This document shows, piece after piece, positions 26,960-40,700 of a stretch of DNA of 64,000 bases (positions are counted from its first letter, which is position 1; every line of letters begins with the position of its first letter). Both the position numbers and the translations under genes were made by a program. The notes beneath the pieces were generated by a model. The model made no database searches. It saw only the letters and a list, made by a program, of their open reading frames with translations, and was not told the origin of the DNA. The DNA comes from Protula sp. h YS-2021 (taxonomy: Eukaryota; Annelida; Polychaeta; Sabellida; Serpulidae), in assembly GCA_949752745.1 (NCBI GenBank), contig OX457034.1:8544593-8608592 (forward strand), given 5' to 3'.

Positions 26960-29900
26960 TTCTGTATTTATTTTCTGTCTATTTTTACAGTTCTACTTAT
27001 TTCTTTGATGTCAGTAAATTTGTTTAAATATATCTAATTAACTGTCTTTTTTTCGATTTGGGACTGGGAGGGGGCAGCGACCCGCAGGACATGGTCTCGG
27101 CCACCCTATACCCTCGCCGTTGCAGCGTGCCTATGGAGAAGGGATCGGGTAGAGGTGAGGGGGGGGGGGGGGGGAGGAGGGAGGGGTGAGTTCAGAAGGC
27201 GGGGTTGCGCAACCTGTTTTTGGTAGGCGTAGCACATGGTCTCGGCCACCCTCTTGCCCTCGTCGTAGCACGCCCGCGGCCCGATCGGGTTCACGTGACC
27301 CCAGTACGACTCCGGCTGTGGGTGCACTTCCGGGTCTGTCACGACACAGCACCATAAAAACATTAATACTGACACAAGACAACACACTAATTATATTGAC
27401 ATTAAGCAATTATAAACACTTTGATCTCTTTCTTTGTCTCTCTCTGCCTCTCTCTCCTCTGTCCCTTCCCCCCTCCCCCCTCCATCCCCTCTCTCCCCCC
27501 CCTTCCCCCCCCCCCTCCTCACCTCTTTCACCCTAGCTCTCCTTCCCTCTATCCTCAGAGTGCTCTCTCCCTCTTTTCTCTCTTTTTGTCCCTCTCGCTC
27601 TTCCTCTCTCCCTTTCTCTCCCCCCCCCCCGCCCCATCCATCTCTATTTCTCTCCCTTACCCCCCCCCCCCCACCCGTCCCCTCCACTCCATCGCCCCTC
27701 CGCACTCTCTCCCTTCCCTCTCAGCCGTGTGACCAATTCAATGCTTTTCTTGGTGCCCTTTTATAGAGGTAAAGCAACGTGATTTTTTCTCACTCCCGCC
27801 CCAAACAGACAGTGTAAACCGACAATGTAAACAGACAGTGTAAACAACCTGGCAACACAGAACTTTACTGCAACTATAACGTTACCCACACTGAAACTAC
27901 CCCAAAATGTACTGGCGCTGAACTGAAACCAACTCTGTTTTTTTTTTTAATTTGCTGAGTTTTGGCTACTTCATCCCTATAGCAGTCCATGTAAAAGCTC
28001 CAATACAGCGGTACATGTGAGATTATATTTACTATAAATGACTAACAGTTACCTCCATAAACCTCAGAGGTCGATGCCAGGAGCATCCGTGCCCGTACCC
28101 TCTTCGCCAACCCTGTCAAAACAAAACAAAAAAACCCATAAACATCAGAGATTCATAGCTCGAAAGTACAGCGATACTTAGTACCATAAAGACTGACTGC
28201 CCGGACAGACTATCAGCGAGGTGGTGGGTGTGGTTGCTGTCACTTACCGAACGCATGAACAACATCAGTATCGTCACATAAAGATTAGCCAGACAGACTG
28301 TCGGCTGAGTGGTGGGTGAGGTTGCTGCCACTTACCGAAAGCATGAACAGAATCAGTATCGGTTTTTTTTGTTTCAGGCAACAAAACAAGGTAGGTGCAG
28401 CTTTCAGACCCTTGTTGGACTACGACGAACTGATGCTTTGACTTTTAATCACTGCTGCTATATTTTAAAAAATTGTGACTTCAAAAAGGGGGCTACAGGT
28501 AAGTGATAAATGGGGCTTTAACTGAGAGCATTCTAACTTTGTCCATGTTACCGGGTAATTCCAAGATGGCGGCTCGTGCGAAACGGTATCCATGTCATAA
28601 TTGAAAACACACAAATTACACTTACTTCGGCACTCCTTTCCACTTGTTTTGTTAAATCTCCGAATAAAATAAATTTGCGGCCTTGGGATATAGAAATCAT
28701 TTCAAGCGATATTTTATGTGCACCTTATACCAATGATATTGGTACGATTTGATGGGAGTTCGTTTTGATGGTTATGATCGGGATGTACTCACCCAGCATA
28801 TTGATAGTGCCCAGGGAGTTCGTTTTGATGGTTATGCTCGGGATGTACTTACCCAGCATATTGATAGTGCCCGCGGAGTTCGTTTTGATGGTTATGCTCG
28901 GGATGTACTCACCCAGCATATTGATACTGCCCAGGGAGTTCGTTTTGATGGTTATGCTCGGGATGTACTCACCCAGCATATTGATAGTGCCCAGGCAGTT
29001 CGTTTTGATGGTTATGTTCGGGATGTACTCACACAGCATATTGATAGTGCCCGCGGAGTTCGTTTTGATGGTTATGCTCGGGATGTACTTACCAAGCATA
29101 ATGATATATTAGTGCCCAGGGAGTTCGTTTTGATGGTTATGCTCGGGATGTACTTACGCAGCATGTTGATAGTGCCCAGGGAGTTCGTTTTGATGGTAAG
29201 AATCGGGATGTACTTACCCAGCATTTTGATAGTGCCCAGGGAGTTCGTTTCGATGGTTATGATCGGGATGTGCTTACCCAGCATATTGATGGTGCCCAGG
29301 GTGTTCGTTTTGATGGTTATGATCGGGATGTACTCACCCAGCATATTGATAGTGCCCAGGGAGTTCGTTTTGATGGTTATGCTCGGGATGTACTTACCCA
29401 GCATAATGATATATTAGTGCCCAGGGAGTTCGTTTTGATGGTTATGCTCGGGATGTACTTACCCAGCATGTTGATAGTGCCCAGGGAGTTCGTTTTGATG
29501 GTAATAATCGGGATGTTCTTACCCAGCATTTTGATAGTGCCCAGGGAGTTCGTTTCGATGGTTATGATCGGGATGTACTCACCCAGCATGTTTATAGTGC
29601 CCAGGGAGTTCGTTTTGATGGTTATGCTCCGGATGTACTCACCCAGCATGTTGATAGTGCCCGGGGAGTTCGTTTTGATGGTTATGATCGGGATGTACTC
29701 ACCCAGCATGTTGATGGTGCCCAGGGTGTTCGTTTTGATGGTTTTTATCGGATTATACATGTAGTTTGGCGGTGACGCAGGCGAAGCCAAGTGATAGATT
29801 TCATCCACTGAAAGACAGAAAACAACAAGAGCCTTAACTACATACCAAAACGACTCGGTGTGCCCAGAGTGCAGTGTAGAAAACGAGTTTTATCTTCAAA

Positions 29901-32900
29901 ACAAATGCATTGTGGGATTTTTCTTAAACTTTTGAAAGCTTAGTATGCTCGGAAATGTTATCTGTGGGCGCTGGTATGGGTGGGAACAGGCTGTGTGATG
30001 TAGTGGGATGGGATAGGGCTGGATGGGTTTGGGTGGGATGGGCTTGATGGGCTTGGGTGAGATGGGTCTGGATGGGCTTGGGTGGCCTAACCTTTCTCAC
30101 CACCATCTCCTCCCCCCCTCCCCCAACAGCTATCCCAATCCGTGGCGAGGCGCACCACCTCTCTGGCCTAACCCCCCCCTCCCCCTCCCCCTAACCCCAC
30201 AGTTACCGCCACCCGTGGCGAGGCGCACCTACCGCTTTGGCCTAACCCCCCCCCCCCTCCCCCACAGTTACCGCCACTCGTGGCGAGGCGCACCAATCTC
30301 TCTGGCCTAACCCCCCCCTCCCCCCTCCCCCCTCCCCCGCAGTTACCGCCACCCGTGGCGAGGCGCACCCATCTCTCTGGCCTAACCCCCCCTCCCCCCT
30401 CCCCCACAGTTACCGCCACCCGTGGCGAGGCGCACCCACCTCCCTGGCCTAACCCCCCCCCCCCCCCCGGTTACCGCCACCCGTGGCGAGGCGCACCCAC
30501 CTCTCTGGCCTAAACCCCCCCTCCCCCACAGTTACCGCCACCCGTGGCGAGGCGCACCCACCTCTCTGGCCTAACCCCCCTCCCCCACAGTTACCGCCGT
30601 CAGTGGCGAGGCGCACCCATCTCTCTGGCCTAACCCCCCTTCCCCAACAGTTACCGCCGTCAGTGGCGAGGCGCACCCACCCATCTGGTCAAACTCCCCC
30701 CCCCCCCCCCAACCACAGTTACCGCCACCCGTGGCGAGGCGCACCCACCTCTCTGGCCTAATCCCCCCTCCCCCCTCCCCCCCAAGTACCGCCACCCGTG
30801 GCGAGGCGCAACCACCTCCCTGGCCTAACCCCCCTCCCCCCCCCACAGTTACCGCCACCCGTGGCGAGGCGCACCCACCTCTCTGGCCTAGCCCCCCCTA
30901 CCCCCTCCCCCCCTCCCCGCACAGTTACCGCCACCCGTGGCGAGGCGCACCCACCTCCCTTGCCTACCCCCCCCCCCCCCCTCACCACAGTTACCGCCAC
31001 CCGTGGCGAGGCGCACCCACCTCTCTGGCCTAACCCCCCCCCCCCTCGCCCACAGTTACCGCCACCCGTGGCGAGGCGCACGCACCTCTCTGGCCTAACC
31101 TCCCCCCCCCCCACAGTTACCGCCACCCGTGGCGAGACGCACCCACCTCTCTGGCCTAACCCCCCCTCCCCCCTCCCCCCTCCCCCCCCACAGTTACCGC
31201 CACCCGTGGCGAGGCGCACCCACCTCTCTGGCCTAACCCCCCCTCCCCCACAGTTACCGCCACCCGTGGCGAGGCGCACCCACCTCTCTGGCCTAACCCC
31301 CCCTCCCCCCTCCCCCCCCTCCGCCCCCCCCAACAATTACCGCCACCCGTGGCGAGGCGCACTCACCTTCGATGTACAGCGGGTTGACAATATCGTGGTT
31401 CAGCAGCTCGAAGTTCTCATGCCCGATCCAGTGCTCGACGTTACGCTTGCGGCCCGTGAAGAAATTGTCGGCCACTGTCACCTCATGCCCCTCCAGCATG
31501 AGCTTGTCGACGAGGTGCGAGCCCACGAACCCTGCTCCGCCCGTGATCTGCAGCAAAAACAAGCCGGGTAAGTGCTTACACTGTACCACGAACCCTGCCC
31601 CGCCCGTGATCTGCAGCAAAAACAAGCCGGGTAATGGCTTACACTGTACCACAACGGGTCCACGAACCCTGCTCCGCCCGTGATCTGCAGCAAAAACAAG
31701 CCGGGTAATGGCTTACACTGTACCACGAACCCTGCCCCGCCCGTGATCTGCAGCAAAAACAAGCCGGGTAATGGCTTACACTGGACCAAGAACCCTACCC
31801 CGCCCGTGATCTGCAGCAAAAACAAGCCGGGTAATGGCTTACACTGGACCACGAACCCTGCCCCTCCCGTGATCTGCAGCAAAAACAAGCCGGGTAATGG
31901 CTTACACTGGACCACGAACCCTGCCCCTCCCGTGATCTGTAGCAAAAACATGTCGGGTAAGTGCTTACACTGTACCACGAACCCTGCCCCGCCCGTGATC
32001 TGCAGCAAAAACAAGCCAGGTAATGGCTTACACTGGACCACGAACCCTGCCCCTCCCGTGATCTGCAGCAAAAACAAGCCGGGTAAGTGCTTACACTGTA
32101 CCACGAACCCTGCCCCTCCCGTGATCTGCAGCAAAAACAAGCCGGGTAATGGCTTACACTGTACCACAACGGGTCCACGAACCCTGCTCCGCCCGTGATC
32201 TGCAGCAAAAACAAGCCGGGTAATGGCTTACACTGTACCACGAACCCTGCCCCGCCCGTGATCTGCAGCAAAAACAAGCCGGGTAATGGCTTACACTGGA
32301 CCACGAACCCTGCCCCTCCCGTGATCTGTAGCAAAAACATGTCGGGTAAGTGCTTACACTGTACCACGAACCCTGCCCCGCCCGTGATCTGCAGCAAAAA
32401 CAAGCCGGGTAATCGCTTACACTGGACCACGAACCCTGCCCCTCCCGTGATCTGTAGCAAAAACCTGTCGGGTAAGTGCTTACACTGTACCACGAACCCT
32501 GCCCCGCCCGTGATCTGCAGCAAAAACAAGCCGGGTAATCGCTTACACTGGACCACGAACCCTGCCCCGCCCGTGATCTGCAGCAAAAACAAGCCAGGTA
32601 ATGGCTTACACTGGACCACGAACCCTGCCCCTCCCGTGATCTGTAGCAAAAACATGTCGGGTAAGTGCTTACACTGTACCACGAACCCTGCCCCGCCCGT
32701 GATCTGCAGCAAAAACAAGCCGGGTAATGGCTTACACTGTACCACAACGAGCCCACGAACCCTGCCCCGCCCGTGATCTGCAGCAAAAAACAAGCCGGGT
32801 AATGGCTTACACTGTACCACGAACCCTGCCCCGCCCGTGATCTGCAGCAAAAACAAGCAAGGGTAATGGCTTACACTGTACCACGAACCCTGCCCCGCCC

Positions 32901-35142
32901 GTGATCTGCAGCAAAAACAAGCAAGGGTAATGGCTTACACTGTACCACGAACCCTGCCCCTCCCGTGATCTGTAGCAAAAACAAGCCAGGTAATGGCTTC
33001 AACTGTACCACAACGAGCCCACGAACCCTGCCCCGCCCGTGATCTGTAGCAAAAACAAGCCGGGTAATGGCTTACACTGTACCACAACGAGCCCACGAAC
33101 CCTGCCCCGCCCGTGATCTGCAGCAAAAAACAAGCCGGGTAATGGCTTACACTGTACCACAACGAGCCCACGAACCCTGCCCCGCCCGTGATCTGCAGCA
33201 AAAAACAAGCCGGGTAATGGCTTACACTGTACCACGAACCCTGCCCCGCCCGTGATCTGCAGCAAAAACAAGCAAGGGTAATGGCTTACACTGTACCACG
33301 AACCCTGCCCCGCCCGTGATCTGCAGCAAAAACAAGCAAGGGTAATGGCTTACACTGTACCACGAACCCTGCCCCTCCCGTGATCTGTAGCAAAAACAAG
33401 CCGGGTAATGGCTTCAACTGTACCACAACGAGCCCACGAACCCTGCCCCGCCCGTGATCTGCAGCAAAAACAAGCCGGGTAATGGCTTACACTGGACCAC
33501 GAACCCTGCCCCTCCCGTTATCTGCAGCAAAAACAAGCCGGGTAATGGCTTACACTGGACCAAGAACCCTGCCCCGCCCGTGATCTGCAGCAAAAACAAA
33601 CCGGGTAATGGCTTACACTGTACCACGAACCCTGCCTCGCCCGTGATCTGCAGCAAAAACAAGCCGGGTAATGGCTTACACTGGACCCCGAACCCCGACC
33701 CGCCCGTGATCTGCCCCCTTTCCCTGACCATCCCGCCTTCCACTGGACAATTATAACCCCACAACCGCCCAACCACAGGAGTGCATCCACGACGCACATA
33801 TGCGCACACTTCCTATGCCCGTATATTTATTCACAATTCGAATGCGACCCACCAGTATCCGCTTCCGGTCCTTGTACGATCGAAACTTCACTTCCGGGTA
33901 AGTCTTCCGACTGCAAGAGAGAAATAAAATTCTTTCACATTTCAACATCAATTGCAATAAATAATATCAGATCCACGTGTTTATTGACTGATGTTTGCAA
34001 TTAAATCATACAGTTTCGAGAGTTGCACCAATTTTTGTCCACTATATGTTTGCTTTTGCGCCTGGTTTGAAAGTTTTGGTAAGTGGGGGGGGGGGTGTGG
34101 GTTCGGATGGGAGAGCGGGAGGGGGGTAGGGGGTGGGTGGAGGGGAGGGGGAGCATCACTTGTTGTGTGTAACATTCAACTGCACAATTTGAAACCACAC
34201 ACATTTGCGGAAGTTAAATTTCGATTTACCAGTGCGAGATCATTGCACTGAAAGAAGGAGACAAAAAAAGATTTTAAATTCAATATTTGCTGAAACATGT
34301 GGAAATAAATTTCATTTGGTATTGATCAAACGCGTAACGACGCACTAAACCAGCCCCCCCCCATCCCCCGCCCCCCCCCCCCCTCGCTCCTACCTCGAAC
34401 CGCAGTATTGTCAATTGACAGAAAATCTAAATGTCTTCGTGCCCGCAATCAAATCAATCAAATCAATTAAGTCAAACAGACATTGAGTGTTTTTTTTTTC
34501 TTCTTTATTCTTCGTAAAGATTTTGCTGTGTCAATTCAAGCTGCCTGTTTCTTGTGCGTCAGATAGAAGGCCATTTATTTAGAATTACAGACTAATGTCT
34601 TAGCCCGGAACGCCGCTCCTTGACAGCATCAGATTCCTTCACAATCTGCTCAAAATGCGGACATCTTTTACACGCGCAATAAGACACAATGAAGCTGGAA
34701 GACCATGCAACGAAATTCAAAATGTGTAAAGTGCAAAAAATTAAATCAATAAAAAAAATAAATAAATAAAATACACAGTAGAGCATGATGGTGCGACCCG
34801 CTTTAGGCATGATATTTGTAACTTGACTTGTTTTATTGTTCTTACAGAACCTTGCTATAACGACATGGTCAGAACCGAGAAATGAGGTCGCTGCATCAGA
34901 CACAATAAGTTATAACCGATTCTATTCTTCAGCAACTAAAAGTAGGTCTTTATTTTGGGGCTATTTCATCATTTTATTTACAAAATAGATTTTACCGTTA
35001 TTAAATTAAAATAACGGTATATACAATAAAACTACAAGCGGAACTTCTAAGGCGTGCTGATTATATATATACAGAAAAATACCATTCAGTCAAATGCATC
35101 CGAAATTGCGTCTTAATTCCACTCCATTTTGACGGGGAGACG

Positions 35143-35195
<53 letters not shown>

Positions 35196-36334
35196 TGTGA
35201 ACAGGATGTATGTGGTGTACAGGGTGCCCCACATATTATGTACAGGGTATCCCATATGTGGTGTACAGGATGGCCCATATGTTTTGTACAGGGGGCCCCA
35301 CATATGGTGTACAGGGTGTCCCATATCCTGTTTACACAGTACTGCGTGTTTCGTCTGGGCCATCACATTCTTCTATTGTCAACTGAGATGCTGCACTTCA
35401 AGTTTTTCATGAAATTCCAGAAAGAATAAAGACAGGGTTTTCGTATACACACAATCAAGCCACAGGATTGTAAGTGCAGTTAGTGACGGGTTTAGCTAAG
35501 TGAGATTTGAAAACTCGATTCAACCTCTGTTCCAAAAGAAACAGATGCAAGCAAAGACGCAAAAATAAATAAATAACATAACACGGTTCTGTCCGAATAT
35601 AAAGTAACATGAAAAAAAAAACAGAAAAAAAACAACCAAACATTTAACAAAAAAAGCTTAAGAAATAATGTACTTGCAAATTGTGCTATGCCCCCCCCCC
35701 TCCCCCTCCCCACCCACACCGGCTAAAAACGATATCTGGCAGAAGCTCCTGTGTTGTTTATTTCAAGCGTCAGAAAAAAAAGCACACATAAACTTGAATA
35801 AGGAAAAGAAAACACAGAATTTATTAATAAGCAAAAACTTGCCATAAAACAAACAGTGAAAAAAGGGGCAGAAAACTATTCACGACGATATAACACCAAA
35901 TATTCTCCACGTAGAGAAGAAGCGTCTTTTTCTCCATAATTTATACAACTTATGGCTTATTGAATCGGGTGACAATAACCGATAACTGCTTCACCAGGAA
36001 AACCTCAATAAATGTTCCTACAGTTGAGATTATTCGCTTTATTTAACAACGTAAGAAGCTGCACTGGCAATTTCTGATAGTATTTTTTTAGGTCTTTAAA
36101 ACCTCTCCCCTCCCCCCTACCCCCTCCTTCTCTCATCTCCATATAAGCATTCTCATGCCGATAATAATTTGCAATATGTTAAAGGTGTTGATATGACCAA
36201 GACTAAAAGAGGCAACATTTGACATCGATCATATTTGCCAAGGGAAATATGCCACAACGAAAGACAGATAAACAACAATAACACTGAGTGCCCTTACACA
36301 CCTGGGCTGAGGGAGGCAGCAGAAAGGACAGGAA

Positions 36335-36386
<52 letters not shown>

Positions 36387-37673
36387 CAGGGAGAAGGGGA
36401 AGGAGAGGAAGAAGCGGAAGAAAGCGGAAGAAGAAGAGGAGAGAGAAGAGGAAGGAGGAGGAAGAAGGGGAGGGAGAAGGGGAAGGAGGAGGAAGAAAGA
36501 GGAAGAAGAGGAGATAGAAGAGGAGGCAGAACAGGAAGGAGGCGGAAGAAGAGGAGGAGGAGGAGGAAGAGCAGGGAGAAGGGGAAGGAGAGGAAGAAGC
36601 GGAAGAAAGCGGAAGAAGAAGAGGAGAGAGAAGAGGAAGGAGGAGGGAGAAGGGGAGGGAGAAGGGGAAGGAGGAGGAAGAAAGAGGAAGAAGAGGAGAT
36701 AGAAGAGGAGGCAGAACAGGAAGGAGGCGGAAGAAGAGGAGGAAGAAGAGGAAGAACACAGTGGTTTTCTTAGCTCGCTATTTTCCCAGAGCGCCGCAGC
36801 ACATAGACGCATATTCCACGTGTATATAACACATCATAGATATGGTTGCCAAAGCAGTCTGTTACTCAAGGCTCCACATTTCCAAAATACCTTATAGCGG
36901 AACTCGTTAACAGCATACTAATGATTTATATAAATATATAAAATCTTGTAATTACTGTGTATTGTATTGTATATAATCTTGTAATTACTGAGGTCCCGTA
37001 ACTTGACATTGTTTTTTTTCTTTTTTTGATGTTTTTTTTCAACAACTTGAAAACTTTTAACGATACTGAGGACCATCTCCACGATTTTCTTCGGTTGGGT
37101 CTCTACCCCTTCCCTCTTCCCCCATCCCCTCTCCCCGTCATCATGCACACGAACCGATCATTACTCTGGGTAACACATGTGAGCAGTTAGTAGCGATGGG
37201 CACAGGCTTTGCGGTTAGCTTCTAGTCACTGTTACTTCATTTCTGTTGTTAGTTGGGTTTCTGCTTCGCTCTCTCTATCCTCTAAATATCCATTTTAATA
37301 AGGATCTTACACTACTGCAAAACTTTTTGCGTACTTGTTTAGAAACGAAGCGATCCATTATTTTTTTTTTTTATGCATGGGTCTTTTTTTAACATACCTA
37401 AAGGCAATCCTGAAATTCGAATCAATAAAATCGTTTCAGTAAAAAGTTGCAAGTATTGAAAATTTCCTGAACTTGCAATGTTATGATTTACTTCAAAACA
37501 TGACTCATCAATATGGAACTAGATAACTGCAAGCTTTCCTCAACCCCTCCCCCACCATCCCCCCCCCCCCGCCCCAAACTCACTTCCCTACTCAACATCC
37601 GGTATTCGGCCCACCCGTAAGAATAAGGGAAGAAGACGATATTTATCTCTGTCTCTGCACCTGATGACACAGT

Positions 37674-37739
<66 letters not shown>

Positions 37740-40700
37740 GAATAAATAAAGTAAATGGCGCAACTCCCCGCGTAATAAAAAATTAACAAATAAACAACTA
37801 AAATAACATGAATATAAATAAATAAAAGGGAAAAAAAACAGAAGTTCCTGGAAATTTCTGAAAGGCCGTTCTCTTCGTGAAGAATGGCGGCCAATTATTC
37901 TTGAACATCAAAAGGTTAACTACTATGCAGTCTTCGCAACGATTTCGATTGTATTCCGTGAGAGCACCAAAGAAATCGCATTAGTGAGAAAAAAATAACT
38001 AAATAAACAAATAATAAAACAACACGAATAAAAGAAGATGCGGATGATGAAGCCCATTCTCCTCATTCTACTTGAGAACTAATTCAGCGACATTTTCTTT
38101 TTTCTCGTAACAAACAACAACAAAAGCACACACATCTTCACAAAGTTTTTCAGTCACGTGAATGATTTTCATATCAGGGCAGAAAAAAATGCTATCATTT
38201 GCTGGCGTTCGTACCCAACCCAACCCCACACAATTTACATATCTTAACCAATACCCATGTCTCACCTACACCTCCCCCCCACCCCCACCCCTTTCGCCAC
38301 CCCCCCCCCCTCTCCGCCGGCGTTAGAAATGTTTCTGCCATGTCAGTTACTAAACACAAAACACACAGCGTGAAAATATAAGTGTTATCTGTCAGACAAA
38401 GGTAGGTCCTACTGTGTAATATTAGAAGTCAACAGAGCTCAACATAATAAGTAGCTTGGGGAGACAACGCGAATCTTCACAATGTCTACCCAATACCGAA
38501 TTGGCTTCACGTGACACCTGTCCAGGTGTACACCAAGGAGATGTCTATACGGCCCCCCCCCACCCCCCCCCACCCCCCCCCCCATCCCACCCTCTCACTC
38601 AGTTTTGCATCTCGATCTACAGCCATTTGTAAATGACTTGCAAAACAGCCTCGATTGTAATACCCATTCTCCGTACAGTCGTACAAATCTATCACCCAAT
38701 TTGACATCCATTCTCCGTGCAGTCGCACCAACCTATCACCCAATTTGACACCCATTTTCCGTGCAGTCGCACAAATTTATCACCCAATTTGACACCCATT
38801 CTCCGCACAGTCGCACAAACTTACCACCCAATATGACATCCATTCTCCGTACAGTCGCACAAATTTATCACCCAATTTGACACCCATTCTCCGTACAGTC
38901 GCACAAACCTACCACCCAATTTGACATCCATTCTCCGTACAGTCGTACAAACCTCTCACCCAATTTCACACCCATTCTCCGTACAGTCGTACAAACCTCT
39001 CACCCAATTTGACACCCATTCTCCGTACAGTCGCACAAACCTACCACCCAATTTGACATCCATTCTCCGTACAGTCGCACAAACCTACCACCCAATTTGA
39101 CATCCATTCTCCGTGCAGTCGCACATACGTACAACTCAATTTACAAACATTCACGTATAACCTAATTTTACACCCACTCACGGAAACTTTAAAGAAAACA
39201 CACAATTGACCTCTAAAAATTGAGCTCTAAAAAGGAAGAAACACACTGCAAGAGCGCAGCTGAGTCCAGAACATAACCGCATACGTCCCGGAAAAAGAGA
39301 ATTCGTAAAAGGAAAAAAAAAAGAAAAAAAATCTGTGAAAGGGTGAACCCGTACACTAAAGAAACATAACTGTAACATGTTAATTAGCCATTAGTAAGAT
39401 GGGGCAGTTCCATTCAAAACCGGACAACCGACATTCTCGCCCCCTACCCCCCATCTTCGCTAACTTCGTTTGATAGAGAACCATTTAGCGGTCACGTGGT
39501 GTCACATGATGTCACGTGACGCAGATGTATTGTCAGGCTGAATGGAACTGGCCCCTATTCTACTACATTCAATTACCTGCCGTCAACACTGTTTCAACAA
39601 AATACAATTAAACAGACTGTTGTCATTACATGAGGTATTTACAAAATAGTGGCTTTTAACGCGTATTTACTTTTAAAACAAAACATACCAAATACAACAC
39701 TTCAATTTTCGTTGGTCTGCTACAAGAAGAAGCCAAGTGAGAAATTAGATAAAAATATCTGATCTTTACATTCTGCGGCTTTTCTCTGATAAGGATGAAT
39801 TTCTCAACCTTGCTTTGATCTTCAGACCAGTTTTCCCCAACCTTGCTTTGATCTTCAGACCAGTTTTTCCAGCTTGTCGGAACCACATCCAAACGAAAGT
39901 TTGAAACATTCACTTTTGGAGTTCGTTTGACAAACTTTACCCTGATTTTGCGGGTTACTAGAGCAATTCATATTAAAAAAAAAAAAAAAAAAACGAAAAA
40001 AAAAAAAAGACATTATAAAAATCAGGCTGTTTGATTACGGTTTGCTAAAAAAAAAGTATTGTTTAAGCCCACAACTTTACAGACTCATGATTCACTATAC
40101 ACGGCTTGGAATAACCCCAGCCGATTCACGGGCACCTTCCATAGTCATTTCTTTCTTATCTTAACACATGCTGACAAATGACGTCAACAGCATCTCGATC
40201 GCTCGCACAAAAAAAAAAAAACTTTTTTTACGCGTAGAACATCGATCGTGCGCATCATGCAAACATCTGGCACCAAATCACGTAAGGACGTGATTTGACA
40301 CTGATGTCCTGTCTACTTCTCGTCCGACGCTTGTCTTGCAAACGTCTTTTTTTTTCTTTTTTTTTTTTTTTATTTACGAACTGCTTGTTAGTTCACTTAA
40401 GATTTCTTTCCCCACTGATTACGCATGACAAAAATTCACTTCTTAAAAACATGCAGAAAAATAAAGCAAAACTTATGGAATGGACTAAAATTAAACGCAT
40501 GCTGAGCTCCCCTCAAACAAAATCTGTACACATTCGCGGCGCTTGTAATTGCTGCTAACGGGGGACATTGCTGATGACCGTTGTTGTCCAACAGCCAACC
40601 TCTACAACGGTTCGGTCTGTTGTCGTTGTTGCCCAACAGACAACCTCTACAGCGGACTCGTTCCGCTCGCGCTCCACCGACCCACTGGGCGATTTCACCG

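Noticed and set aside
28745..29764. A CRISPR-like array because of regular 60-bp repeats
   Set aside because: The units are contiguous copies of an exon end and its donor without variable spacers, in an animal gene intron.
31478..32856. Long minus-strand ORFs (229 and 353 codons) through the UXS1 acceptor array
   Set aside because: They are translations of the 63-bp repeat, which lacks stops; they contain repeated splice sites and no start or domain of their own.
36229..36812. Several 155-176-codon ORFs of Glu/Arg/Lys or Ser/Pro/Leu
   Set aside because: Both strands are open because the tract is polypurine; there is no domain and no conserved composition beyond the repeat.
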